From JACNFS01 sp964582065 (GTDB lineage: Bacteria > Chloroflexota > Dehalococcoidia > GIF9 > UBA5629): a stretch of 9,458 bases of DNA. Positions 1-7,142 of the stretch are shown piece by piece. A program made the position numbers and the translations under genes. The notes beneath the pieces are model-generated. The model saw only the letters and a list, made by a program, of their open reading frames with translations, searched no databases and had not been told where the DNA came from. Position 1 is the first letter of the stretch; every line of letters starts with the position of its first letter. The stretch spans positions 1-9,458 of the forward strand of contig CAZOQG010000065.1 in the NCBI GenBank assembly GCA_964582065.1, in the 5' to 3' direction.

Positions 1-974
1 TCCTCACATTTGAACAGATGGTGAAGGTAAGCGGCAGAGAAAGTGCGGCAGGTATAGCAGTCGCAGTCAGTATCAACAGGCCCTTCCTTTGTCTTGTAGC
101 CAGCTTTCCGTATGTTTTGCCTGCCCTGCATGGTGAAGAGAGCGCCATTGCGAGCTACCCTGGTGGGCAAGGCACTGTCAAAGAGGTCTACCCCCCTGCT
201 CACGCCTTCAACAATGTCCTCAGGTGAACCTACTCCCATAAGATAGCGAGGCTTGTCTTGAGGCAGAAAGGGTATTGTTTCACCCACCATTGACCAGGTT
301 AGCTCCTTGGGTTCGCCCAGGCTCAACCCTCCGATGGCGTAACCGGGAAAATCCAGGGACGTAATGGCCGCTGCTGACTGCTGCCGTAACTCAGGGGAAA
401 TACCACCCTGGACAATTCCGAAAAGAAGCTGGTCAGGGCGTCGATGGTGTTTGTGACATCTTTCTGCCCATCGATAAGTCCTCTCCACAGCTTCACGCAC
501 CTTTGGCACACCCTCATTGTAGGCAGGGCACTCATCCAGGGTCATTATAATATCAGCGCCGAGTCTTTCTTGAAGTTCAACCACAGATTCAGGAGTAAGG
601 CGGTGCTCACTGCCATCGATATGAGAACGGAAAACAACGCCATCGTCGGTGACCTGACACAGCCGTGCCAAGCTGAAAATCTGATAGCCACCGCTATCGG
701 TCAGTGTAGGCCCATCCCAGGCCATGAACCGATGCAAGCCTCCCAGTTGCTCAATAGTATCTACGCCCGGTCTCAGGTAGAGGTGATAGGCGTTGCCCAG
801 AACTATGGTTACCCCGATATCTTTGAGCTCTTCCGGAGCTAGAGCTTTGACTGCGCCCTGGCTACCTACTGGGAGAAAGGCCGGTGTTGGCACTATTCCG
901 TGGGCTGTGACAAGCTCTCCAAGACGAGCTTGTGTTTCTTGACAAGCTTTAACTACGCTGAAATGTTCGGTCGT
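1..974 (-). CDS. tgt: Queuine/preQ1 tRNA-guanine transglycosylase, 3' end cut by window
   Basis: Exchanges guanine-34 in the anticodon of tRNAs for Asp, Asn, His and Tyr with the queuosine precursor preQ1, in the cytoplasm. The reading frame is open for 324 codons out of about 370-380 expected and runs off the left edge. Counting from the ACG at 974: the N-terminal LPVGSQGAVKAL block is at residues 34-45, TDSGG at 92-96 carries the first catalytic Asp (D93), GGLSLGE is at 215-221, and FDSALPTRVARNG at 265-277 carries the nucleophile D266. The zinc cysteines are C304, C306 and C309 (CDCYTC); the fourth ligand, a His, should lie beyond the window. The usual PTRNARNG block reads PTRVARNG. No in-frame ATG or GTG exists near the start. 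An ideal Shine-Dalgarno site points to ACG at 974-972, giving (M)TEHFSVVKAC, which matches the family N terminus. The alternative starts are TTG at 1004 or 1025, neither with a ribosome-binding site. It is the last gene seen of the run, about 62 nt after the preceding stop. Identity is very secure; the start is not. Confidence 0.95.
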
Positions 975-981
975 TTTCCCA

Positions 982-987
982 CTCCTT
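982..987 (-). promoter_or_regulatory. Shine-Dalgarno site deciding the tgt start
   Basis: AAGGAG lies 7 nt upstream of an in-frame ACG at 974-972. It is the only good ribosome-binding site in the acd-tgt gap, and neither upstream in-frame TTG (1004, 1025) has one. Its position supports ACG, or an ATG that mutated to ACG, as the initiation codon. Confidence 0.65.
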
Positions 988-1036
988 AGTGTAGCAATAT
1001 GCAAAGCTCTGAGGGGCGGCGACAAAAGTCTGAAGG

Positions 1037-2476
1037 CTACGCTTCTGCCCTGATTTGCCAATAGTCTGTGAACTGGCGCATCGCCTTTGCGGCTTCGCCT
1101 ACTGTTGAGTAAGTAGGAATATGGGCCGCAACAAGCCGTGCCCTCACTTCAGCAAGAACTTCCCAGTGCCAGTCCTGGATTTGGTCAGAGGTGACTTTCC
1201 CATCGCTGACCACGGAGACTACCGGTTTTAACTGTTCGGCGGCCAGGTTAATAATGCCTTCAACTTGGTTCCTGACAATACTGATCCAGATTTCCTCCGG
1301 CATAGGGTTACCCTGAGCGATTTCAGCAATAATGAAATCAAAATGGGGGCTTGTAGCTAACATTCTTGGCACCTCTCCAAGTGCCTCCTGGAAATCCATC
1401 ATTCCGTCCATTATGGAGACGTCCATCGGATTGTCCAGCCAATCCCATATTTCAGGTGCCTTTGTTCTAAGCTCCTGCCTAATCTCCGGTGGCAGTGGAG
1501 GTACTACGAGACCAGCCTGTTCGCAGACATCAGCCGACATTACTGCCATGCCTCCGCCGGCACCAATTAGTCCAACTCTGTTTCCCCTGATCGGGGGCAG
1601 GAAAGAAAAGGCGACAAGAAAATCAATGAGTTCGCTCATGTCTCGCGCCTGGATTACTCTTGCTTTCTTGAAAGCTGTCTCCCACATAATATCAGAGCCA
1701 GCAATGGCAGCGGTATGTGAAGCAGCAGCTTTGGTTCCGGCTATTCCACGCCCACCCTTAATAGCGACCACAGGTTTAATACGCGCTGCATCGGCCAAAG
1801 CATTGAGAAGCTTTCTGCCATCTTTAACGCCTTCAATATAGGCACCGATTATCTTGGTCTCATCATCATAGGTAAGGTAGTGTAAGAAATCGCTTTCGTC
1901 CAAATCAATGGCATTTCCGTAGCTAATAACCTTGCTGAAGCGAAGACCTTGCAATTCTCCGGAGTGGATGAGTATATCAGCTGCTCCACCACTTTGAAAC
2001 ACGGCACCAACCGTGCCATCCTCCCTGGGCATAGCATAACCAAGTGCAATCCCACCGCCTGGGTAATAAATCCCCATGCAGTTGGGGCCAATGAGGCGGA
2101 TGTTGAGCCTTCTGGCTTCCTGGAGAATCCTGAACTCAAGGTCTTTGCCTTCTTGCCGACCAGTCTCACTCAGGCGAGCTGTAACAAGGTGAACAACCTT
2201 TACACCCTGGGCTGCGCATTGAGCAAGTAGACCGAGAACCTTGGAGGCTGGTAGGCAGCAGATTACATAGTCCACCGGCTCCGGTATGCTGCTCAGATTG
2301 GGATAGGCTTTTACACCATGGACAACTTGCTTATTGGGATTCACCGGATAAATATGGCCAGGGTAACCATAGTCAAGAAGATGACGTACATAATGGTAGC
2401 CAAAAGAAAAGGGGTTTTCTGAGGCTCCGGCTATCGCGATAGCCTTGGGGTGGAAAGCAGCTTCTAGTATATCCAT
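1037..2476 (-). CDS. ADP-forming acetate/acyl-CoA synthetase, alpha-type chain (CoA-binding)
   Basis: This 479-residue protein matches the alpha subunit of the ADP-forming acyl-CoA synthetase family (acetate-CoA ligase, NDP-forming), which interconverts acyl-CoA, ADP and Pi with acid, CoA and ATP. Domains in order: a Rossmann-type CoA-binding domain at about 1-130 (AIAGASENPFSFG near the start), then a succinyl-CoA-ligase-like domain with IGPNCMGI at 129-136 and a QSGG turn at 161-164. The phosphorylatable His is H254 in ASHTAAIAGSD, and a third ligase-CoA-like domain has DNPMDVS at 348-354. Length agrees with a stand-alone alpha chain. The ATP-grasp beta domain is not fused and no such gene is in the window, so the substrate and even full activity cannot be assigned. 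The start is ATG at 2476, with GGAGGG 11 nt upstream and the ubiA stop 16 nt away, suggesting co-transcription. It could instead be a CoA-binding paralogue serving another role. Confidence 0.85.
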   Translation of the reverse strand: MDILEAAFHPKAIAIAGASENPFSFGYHYVRHLLDYGYPGHIYPVNPNKQVVHGVKAYPNLSSIPEPVDYVICCLPASKVLGLLAQCAAQGVKVVHLVTARLSETGRQEGKDLEFRILQEARRLNIRLIGPNCMGIYYPGGGIALGYAMPREDGTVGAVFQSGGAADILIHSGELQGLRFSKVISYGNAIDLDESDFLHYLTYDDETKIIGAYIEGVKDGRKLLNALADAARIKPVVAIKGGRGIAGTKAAASHTAAIAGSDIMWETAFKKARVIQARDMSELIDFLVAFSFLPPIRGNRVGLIGAGGGMAVMSADVCEQAGLVVPPLPPEIRQELRTKAPEIWDWLDNPMDVSIMDGMMDFQEALGEVPRMLATSPHFDFIIAEIAQGNPMPEEIWISIVRNQVEGIINLAAEQLKPVVSVVSDGKVTSDQIQDWHWEVLAEVRARLVAAHIPTYSTVGEAAKAMRQFTDYWQIRAEA

Positions 2477-2487
2477 AGAACCAGTAT

Positions 2488-2493
2488 CCCTCC
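2488..2493 (-). promoter_or_regulatory. Shine-Dalgarno site of the acyl-CoA synthetase gene
   Basis: GGAGGG overlaps the last base of the upstream ubiA stop codon and ends 11 nt before the ATG at 2476. This supports that start and translation linked to ubiA. Confidence 0.6.
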
Positions 2494-3359
2494 TATACGA
2501 ACCAAATATCCAAACACATAATTAGAAAAACAATGCCTAAATAGGGAAAGGCAGATAGTTTGTAGACTCGCCAGGCGGCTGTCGATGTCTTCGAGAATAG
2601 CAAGCGGGCATTGGCGTAAATCATCAGGATGCCGAGGATGTTTGCCACTATCAAATACAGCAAGTGGAAACCACTGGTTAGGTAAATGAGAATGGCAACC
2701 AGGTAGAGAAGGAGGGATAGGCAGAGGAGTATTCTTATCACATTCCTAACCTTTAAGCTTAGCGGGAAATAGTTCAAACCAGCACCCAAATAATCTTCCC
2801 GGTTGGCAACCATTACGCTCCAGACATGGATGGGGGTCCAGATGGCAACCAGGCAACAAAGAAGTAGTAGTTGGATATCGAACTCCTGTTTCATGGCGAA
2901 CCAGCCGATAAGCACTGGACTACAGCCAGCAATTATGCCAAGAAAAGTGCACGAGATTGTCTTGCGCCATATTGCTGAGGCTATAACACCTATGAGCCCG
3001 AACAGAAAGCAAAGTGGATGTAATATCCAGGCCAATGCCAGCCCACCAGCTATAAGTCCAAAAATAACCGGCAGAGCTTTTTGGGGAGGGTCGATGCGTT
3101 TTGAGGCCAAAGCCCGATTGCTTGTTCTCATCATCCTGGCGTCAACTTCCCGGTCGAGATAATTGGTAAGTCCGTTAGAACCAGCACTGCCCAAGCCAAT
3201 GGCAATCAGAGTGACAACAAAAACCTCGGTTGGGAAGTATCCGGGGGCAGCAATGATTGCCGAACAGGCTCCAATAAAGGTAAGCAAGAGGGTTTCTCGA
3301 GGTTTCAGGACATTAATGTAGTCAAGAAACGTTTCTCGATTGGCCAGAGCAATTCTCAA
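2493..3359 (-). CDS. UbiA-family prenyltransferase, CtaB (heme o synthase)-like
   Basis: This 288-residue polytopic membrane protein of the UbiA superfamily transfers a polyprenyl group from its diphosphate to an acceptor. It most resembles protoheme IX farnesyltransferase (CtaB/CyoE). The first Asp-rich motif is TNYLDREVDARMMRT at 65-79 (D69, D73); the position usually occupied by the first Asn of NxxxDxxxD is T65. A CtaB-like second region, WTPIHVW at 174-180 then REDYLGAGLNYFPL at 187-200, includes D189. Several hydrophobic helices (about 24-60, 96-130, 139-152, 161-180, 207-228, 232-256, 268-287) fit the usual nine-helix fold. The start is TTG at 3359, whose last two bases belong to the TGA stop of aroKB (TTGA), with AGGTGG 7 nt upstream; no in-frame ATG lies near. 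No heme-copper oxidase or heme A synthase gene is nearby, so the acceptor could be heme B or a quinone-type or other aromatic compound. Family secure, substrate uncertain. Confidence 0.85.
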   Translation of the reverse strand: MRIALANRETFLDYINVLKPRETLLLTFIGACSAIIAAPGYFPTEVFVVTLIAIGLGSAGSNGLTNYLDREVDARMMRTSNRALASKRIDPPQKALPVIFGLIAGGLALAWILHPLCFLFGLIGVIASAIWRKTISCTFLGIIAGCSPVLIGWFAMKQEFDIQLLLLCCLVAIWTPIHVWSVMVANREDYLGAGLNYFPLSLKVRNVIRILLCLSLLLYLVAILIYLTSGFHLLYLIVANILGILMIYANARLLFSKTSTAAWRVYKLSAFPYLGIVFLIMCLDIWFV

Positions 3360-5026
3360 GGTTTTACCACCTGTTTGAGAACGTTCGAGAGTTCGCTTTG
3401 CGGAACATCACTGCGTATTGCTACCTTGCCAATATCTTCGAGCAAGACCCACTGGATCGCTTTACCTCGTACCTTTTTGTCCAACTCCATAGCGGTAAGG
3501 ACGTCAGCCAGATTTACTCCAGAGCAATCGGTAGGCAAGTGGAATTTCTCCAAGAGTGCTTTCTGGCGTTCCACTGCGTTTTGCGACAAAAGTCCCAGCT
3601 GGTGGCTGAGCTTGGCTGCTGCCATCATACCGATAGCTACCGCCTCACCGTGGAGAAAACGTTCGTATTTGCTAGCTGCTTCAAGCCCATGAGCTATGGT
3701 ATGTCCGTAGTTCAGGATAATGCGTTTCCCGGTTTCCCTCTCGTCTTCAGCGACGACCTGAGCTTTGATTGTAGCGCTGTGGGCAATGACTTTGGAAGTA
3801 ATGTCAGGCGTCAATCTAATCAAGTCTTCGGCGTTAGCTTCGAGCAGTTGAAAGAACCCTATATCAAGGATTAAGCTATGTTTGATAATCTCGGACCAGC
3901 CTGAAGTCAATTCACGCTGAGGCAAAGTAGTCAGAGTCTGGACGTCAGCCAAAACGAGGCGCGGCTGATAGAAAGCACCAATCAGATTCTTGCCCCGGGG
4001 ATGGTCAATAGCTACCTTGCCCCCGATACTGGCGTCGGCCATAGCTACCAGGCTGGTAGGTACTTGCAGCCAGGGCAGACCTCTCAAGAACGTGGCAGCA
4101 GCAAATCCGGCTAAATCGCCAATCATTCCACCACCCAAGGCAACTATTATGTCCTTTCTTTCTGCATGATGCTCGATGAGGAAGTCGTAAATCTTGACTG
4201 CTTGGTCAATGTTCTTTGTGGCTTCGCCGGGTGGCACCAAACAGCAGCTGACTACAAAGCCATCATTTTCCAGTGCTTTCTTAACTCGAGTCCCGTAAAT
4301 GGGGAAAACGATTTCGTCGCTGATGATATTGATTGTGCCCGACAAGCCGGCTTGCCTCATTTTTTCTCCGAGCTTGTCTAGTATGCCCCAGCCGACATAT
4401 ACAGGGTAACGCCCGGTTGCAGTCTCTACTTTGCAAGCCAGGCCGGATTCCATAGCCTGCTTTTCTACTTCGCGGCCGCGGTTTACATATCGCCAGCCTT
4501 TTATTACCTCCTGGCTCACTTCTTCAAGTGTCAAGTTGTCAGTGTGAACTGTCCAATCGGCAATAGCATAGTAAGGCTGCCGGGAGATCTTGAGCTGCCT
4601 GATACGCTCCAGGGGATTATCTCCATCTAGAAGCGGACGAACTACAGGGTTGGAAGAGTAGAAGGCATCTCGGAGCAGACGATGGTGAATTGTCTCCGCC
4701 CTGGCTTCCAGACAAACAACCACGCTGGTTTCAACAAGCAACTCCCGGTTTCCGGGGTCAATGATAGCTCCACCCCCGGTGGCAATAACTACCTTTTCTC
4801 TGTAGCAAGCCTGTCTCAGTGCTTCCCGCTCTAGCTGCCTGAATTTGTCCTCTCCATCTTGCTGAAAGATGTCACGAATAGCTTTCCCAGCAAGCTTGAC
4901 TATTTCATCATCGGTGTCTACAAAATCACAGTTCAGAAGTTGAGCTACCTTCCTGGCCACAATCGACTTGCCGGTAGCTGAGAAACCTATGAGGGCGATA
5001 TTACTGTTGGCCTTGTGAGGGCACAT
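3356..5026 (-). CDS. aroKB: Bifunctional shikimate kinase / 3-dehydroquinate synthase fusion
   Basis: One 556-residue chain carries two shikimate-pathway enzymes. Counting from the ATG at 5026, the kinase (step 5: shikimate plus ATP to shikimate 3-phosphate) occupies about 8-180: P-loop GFSATGKS at 14-21, DTDDE at 37-41, GEDKFRQLE for shikimate binding, GGG at 84-86, R130 of RPLL and R149 of RQPYY. Dehydroquinate synthase (step 2: DAHP to 3-dehydroquinate, NAD and divalent metal) occupies about 195-556: PPGEATK, LGGGMIGDLAGF at 297-308, GGKVAIDHPRGKN, metal ligands E379 (SEIIKH), H442 (NYGHTIAHG) and H459 (LHGEAV), and DKKVRGK near 516. All key residues of both halves are present, so both should be active. 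The ATG follows the aroC stop by 7 nt without a clear ribosome-binding site, suggesting coupling; an in-frame TTG at 5053 overlapping aroC is the alternative. The 3' end overlaps ubiA by 4 nt. Confidence 0.95.
   Translation of the reverse strand: MCPHKANSNIALIGFSATGKSIVARKVAQLLNCDFVDTDDEIVKLAGKAIRDIFQQDGEDKFRQLEREALRQACYREKVVIATGGGAIIDPGNRELLVETSVVVCLEARAETIHHRLLRDAFYSSNPVVRPLLDGDNPLERIRQLKISRQPYYAIADWTVHTDNLTLEEVSQEVIKGWRYVNRGREVEKQAMESGLACKVETATGRYPVYVGWGILDKLGEKMRQAGLSGTINIISDEIVFPIYGTRVKKALENDGFVVSCCLVPPGEATKNIDQAVKIYDFLIEHHAERKDIIVALGGGMIGDLAGFAAATFLRGLPWLQVPTSLVAMADASIGGKVAIDHPRGKNLIGAFYQPRLVLADVQTLTTLPQRELTSGWSEIIKHSLILDIGFFQLLEANAEDLIRLTPDITSKVIAHSATIKAQVVAEDERETGKRIILNYGHTIAHGLEAASKYERFLHGEAVAIGMMAAAKLSHQLGLLSQNAVERQKALLEKFHLPTDCSGVNLADVLTAMELDKKVRGKAIQWVLLEDIGKVAIRSDVPQSELSNVLKQVVKP
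3367..3372 (-). promoter_or_regulatory. Shine-Dalgarno site deciding the ubiA TTG start
   Basis: AGGTGG, one mismatch from AGGAGG, lies inside the end of aroKB and 7 nt upstream of the TTG at 3359-3357. The next in-frame Met comes only after the first catalytic motif begins, so this site supports the TTG. Confidence 0.55.
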
Positions 5027-5033
5027 GATGGTT

Positions 5034-6194
5034 TCAGGAAGAAACAGAGCCAATGTAGTTGTGATAGTTAGCCAAGGTCTCTTTCAGGTGGTCGCCGCCG
5101 AACTTCTCCAGCATGGCATTTGTCAAAACGATAGCCAGCATTGCTTCCCCAATTACGCCAGCCGCAGGGACAATGCAGATATCACTCCTCTCATAATGAG
5201 CTTCGGTCGTCTTACCAGTGTGCAGGTCTACAGACGGCAATGGCTTGCCAAGAGTAGCAATTGGTTTGACCGCTGCACGAACTACAACGGGCTGTCCGTT
5301 GCTTATTCCCCCTTCAATGCCGCCGGCCTGATTAGTAGCTCGGCGCCAGGGGAAAGGCGTTCCCTCCGAACTGGGCTCGATTATGTCTTGAGCTTGAGAG
5401 CCTTTCATGTTGCCCAGAGAAAAGCCTGCGCCGATTTCAACGCCTTTTACAGCGTTGATACTCATTATTGCCTGGGCGATTTGACCATTAAGCCGCCGAT
5501 TCCACTGAACATGACTACCCAATCCAACAGGGACACCGGTAGCGATTAATTCGAAGGCACCACCTAAAGTGTCTCCTTCTGCCTTGGCTTCATCGATAGC
5601 CGCCATCATTGCCTTCTCCGCTTCAGCATCGGCACAGCGGACAGGGGAGTTCTCTACTTGCCGCCAACCTACAGGCTTGTCCTGTTTCACACAACAGTTG
5701 CCGATACTTACTGTGTGGCTATGAACAGCTATGCCAAACTCCTCGAGGAATCTTCGGGCAATGGCTCCCACAGCAACTCTGGCCGCCGTTTCCCGAGCAC
5801 TGGCCCGCTCCAGAATTGGACGAATGTCCCCGGTGCCATACTTGATTACTCCAGCTAAGTCAGCATGTCCCGGCCGAGGAGAAGTCACTGGCTCTACGTC
5901 CTTGTCAACGGGGGCGATGCTCATGGTCTCTTGCCAATCCTCCCAAACGCGATTCCAAATTAGAAGGCTTATCGGGCTGCCCATGGTGATTCCGTGGCGT
6001 ATTCCCGAGATGAGTTCGGCTGTATCCTGTTCTATATCCATGCGAGAGCTACGTCCATAACCAGCTTGCCGCCGTTTAAGGTCTCGAGCTATGTCCTCTT
6101 CACTCACGGGCAGGCCGGCTACCATCCCTTCAACAACTGCCACCAAGCCTTTGCCGTGGGATTCGCCAGCGGTAACGAAACAGAATTGTCCCAC
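5034..6194 (-). CDS. aroC: Chorismate synthase
   Basis: Catalyses the last shikimate-pathway step, the anti-1,4-elimination of phosphate from EPSP to give chorismate, using reduced FMN, in the cytoplasm. The 386-residue length is normal for the larger bacterial form. Motifs: GESHG at 10-14 (H13), the RRQAGYGRSSRM phosphate-binding block at 41-52, RPGHADLAG at 107-115 (H110), RASARETAARVAVGAIAR at 130-147, GGIEGGISNG at 291-300, and ERSDIC at 335-340. All family signatures are intact. The start is GTG at 6194, with GAAGGA 9 nt upstream; the encoded GQFCFVTAGESHG gives the usual short N terminus, and no nearby ATG exists. It begins 24 nt after the sppA stop and ends 7 nt before the aroKB ATG, so it sits with its pathway partners. 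Confidence 0.97.
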   Translation of the reverse strand: MGQFCFVTAGESHGKGLVAVVEGMVAGLPVSEEDIARDLKRRQAGYGRSSRMDIEQDTAELISGIRHGITMGSPISLLIWNRVWEDWQETMSIAPVDKDVEPVTSPRPGHADLAGVIKYGTGDIRPILERASARETAARVAVGAIARRFLEEFGIAVHSHTVSIGNCCVKQDKPVGWRQVENSPVRCADAEAEKAMMAAIDEAKAEGDTLGGAFELIATGVPVGLGSHVQWNRRLNGQIAQAIMSINAVKGVEIGAGFSLGNMKGSQAQDIIEPSSEGTPFPWRRATNQAGGIEGGISNGQPVVVRAAVKPIATLGKPLPSVDLHTGKTTEAHYERSDICIVPAAGVIGEAMLAIVLTNAMLEKFGGDHLKETLANYHNYIGSVSS

Positions 6195-6203
6195 AGTTAT
6201 TGT

Positions 6204-6209
6204 TCCTTC
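6204..6209 (-). promoter_or_regulatory. Shine-Dalgarno site deciding the aroC GTG start
   Basis: GAAGGA lies in the 24-nt sppA-aroC gap and ends 9 nt before the GTG at 6194-6192. It supports that non-ATG start. Confidence 0.55.
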
Positions 6210-6218
6210 ACACTTTGT

Positions 6219-7142
6219 CTATCGATATTCCGGTAGTGGGTAAGGATTGCTTAGAGTTTCTAGAAGGATAATACCTTCAGCACCCAGCGACTGCATCTGA
6301 ATAAGACTTTGAAGCTTTTGCCAGTCCATCTCCAGCAGAGAACTCAGCAAGGAGGGAACTTCGCGCTTGTAATACTCCACCTTTGGTTCCTTGATGCCAG
6401 CCAGACTGGCGGCCAGGTCTATAGCGGTATTAAGCCCGCCCAGTTCGTCAACCAAGCCCAGTTCCTTAGCCTGTTTCCCCGTATAAAGCTGCCCTGTAGC
6501 TAAGTCTCTGACTTTCGTCTCGCTCAGACCTCTGCCATCGACCACTACTTGAACAAATTGATCGTAGAGCTGGTCGGTCATCTCCTGCAAAAGCTCCCGC
6601 TCTTCTGGGGTCAATTCTCGGACCCCAGCATACATGTCCTTGTACTTTCCCGCTGTGAAGACTTCCATCTCTATTCCAAGCTTCTCAAATAGTCCCTTGA
6701 GATTAGGCACTTGAGAGATAACCCCGATACTGCCGGTCAACGTGCCAGGCTGAGCCACGATTTTGTCAGCTTTTGCTGAGATGAAGTAGCCGCCGGAGGC
6801 AGCCAGCGTTCCCAAACTCACTACCATTGGTTTTTCCAGCCGCTCAATCTCATTGAGAATCTCCTGGCAAGCAGCCACACTCCCTCCCGGGCTCTCTATT
6901 TGAAGAACAACTGCCTTTACTGCGTAGTCTTCTCTTGCTCGTTCCAGCTGGTTTCGAACTAGCTGGGGAGAGATAACACTGCCACCGAAGAATAGCGCCG
7001 TTCTCTCCGCTTGTACGGGCCCACTGAGAGCAATTACCGCCACTTTGTTTTCATCGACGGCAACGCCACAGCCAATCGACATCACAGGCAGGATCAATAA
7101 AACGGCCATACCAATAATGACTACTGCGTTTTTCTTCCTCAT
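6219..7142 (-). CDS. sppA: Signal peptide peptidase SppA, short single-domain form (S49)
   Basis: A membrane-anchored serine protease of family S49 that degrades cleaved signal peptides and other membrane-associated peptides. At 307 residues it is the short form as in Bacillus, not the double-length E. coli form. Residues 2-4 (RKK) followed by a hydrophobic stretch at about 6-24 form a signal anchor. A Cys at 25 (MSIGCG) makes a weak lipobox-like site, so a lipoprotein is possible but not compelling. The catalytic Ser is S116 in GTLAASGGYF and the general-base Lys is K168 in TAGKYKDM. Their spacing of 52 residues equals that of S147/K199 as I recall it for Bacillus SppA. ESPGGS at 83-88 and TLTGSIGV at 134-141 are further S49 motifs. 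The ATG overlaps the aroE stop by 4 nt (ATGA) and has a perfect AGGAGG 6 nt upstream. Its presence among aro genes looks like convenience of co-expression; I see no pathway link. Confidence 0.93.
   Translation of the reverse strand: MRKKNAVVIIGMAVLLILPVMSIGCGVAVDENKVAVIALSGPVQAERTALFFGGSVISPQLVRNQLERAREDYAVKAVVLQIESPGGSVAACQEILNEIERLEKPMVVSLGTLAASGGYFISAKADKIVAQPGTLTGSIGVISQVPNLKGLFEKLGIEMEVFTAGKYKDMYAGVRELTPEERELLQEMTDQLYDQFVQVVVDGRGLSETKVRDLATGQLYTGKQAKELGLVDELGGLNTAIDLAASLAGIKEPKVEYYKREVPSLLSSLLEMDWQKLQSLIQMQSLGAEGIILLETLSNPYPLPEYR

Noticed and set aside
444..842. Plus-strand open frame of 132 codons
   Set aside because: Lies antisense to tgt, whose translated sequence shows all family motifs across the same interval; the plus-strand product resembles nothing.
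1332..1841. Plus-strand open frame of 169 codons
   Set aside because: Antisense to the acyl-CoA synthetase gene through its conserved His region; its low-complexity Ser/Ala/Pro composition is typical of a shadow frame.
1849..2169. Second minus-strand open frame of 106 codons
   Set aside because: Out-of-frame shadow inside the acyl-CoA synthetase gene.
3398..3874. Plus-strand open frame of 158 codons
   Set aside because: Antisense to the dehydroquinate synthase half of aroKB, which is intact; no recognisable domain.
4453..4500. Possible split of aroKB into separate aroK and aroB at the internal Met (codon at about 4453)
   Set aside because: The frame is continuous with no stop, and no good ribosome-binding site precedes this Met; a fusion is the simpler reading.
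5027..5053. TTG start for aroKB at 5053, adding nine residues
   Set aside because: It would overlap aroC by 20 nt and has no ribosome-binding site; the ATG at 5026 gives the normal shikimate kinase N terminus. Not fully excluded, because the ATG also lacks a clear site.
5025..5549. Plus-strand open frame of 174 codons
   Set aside because: Antisense to the C-terminal half of aroC, including GGIEGGISNG; no recognisable domain.
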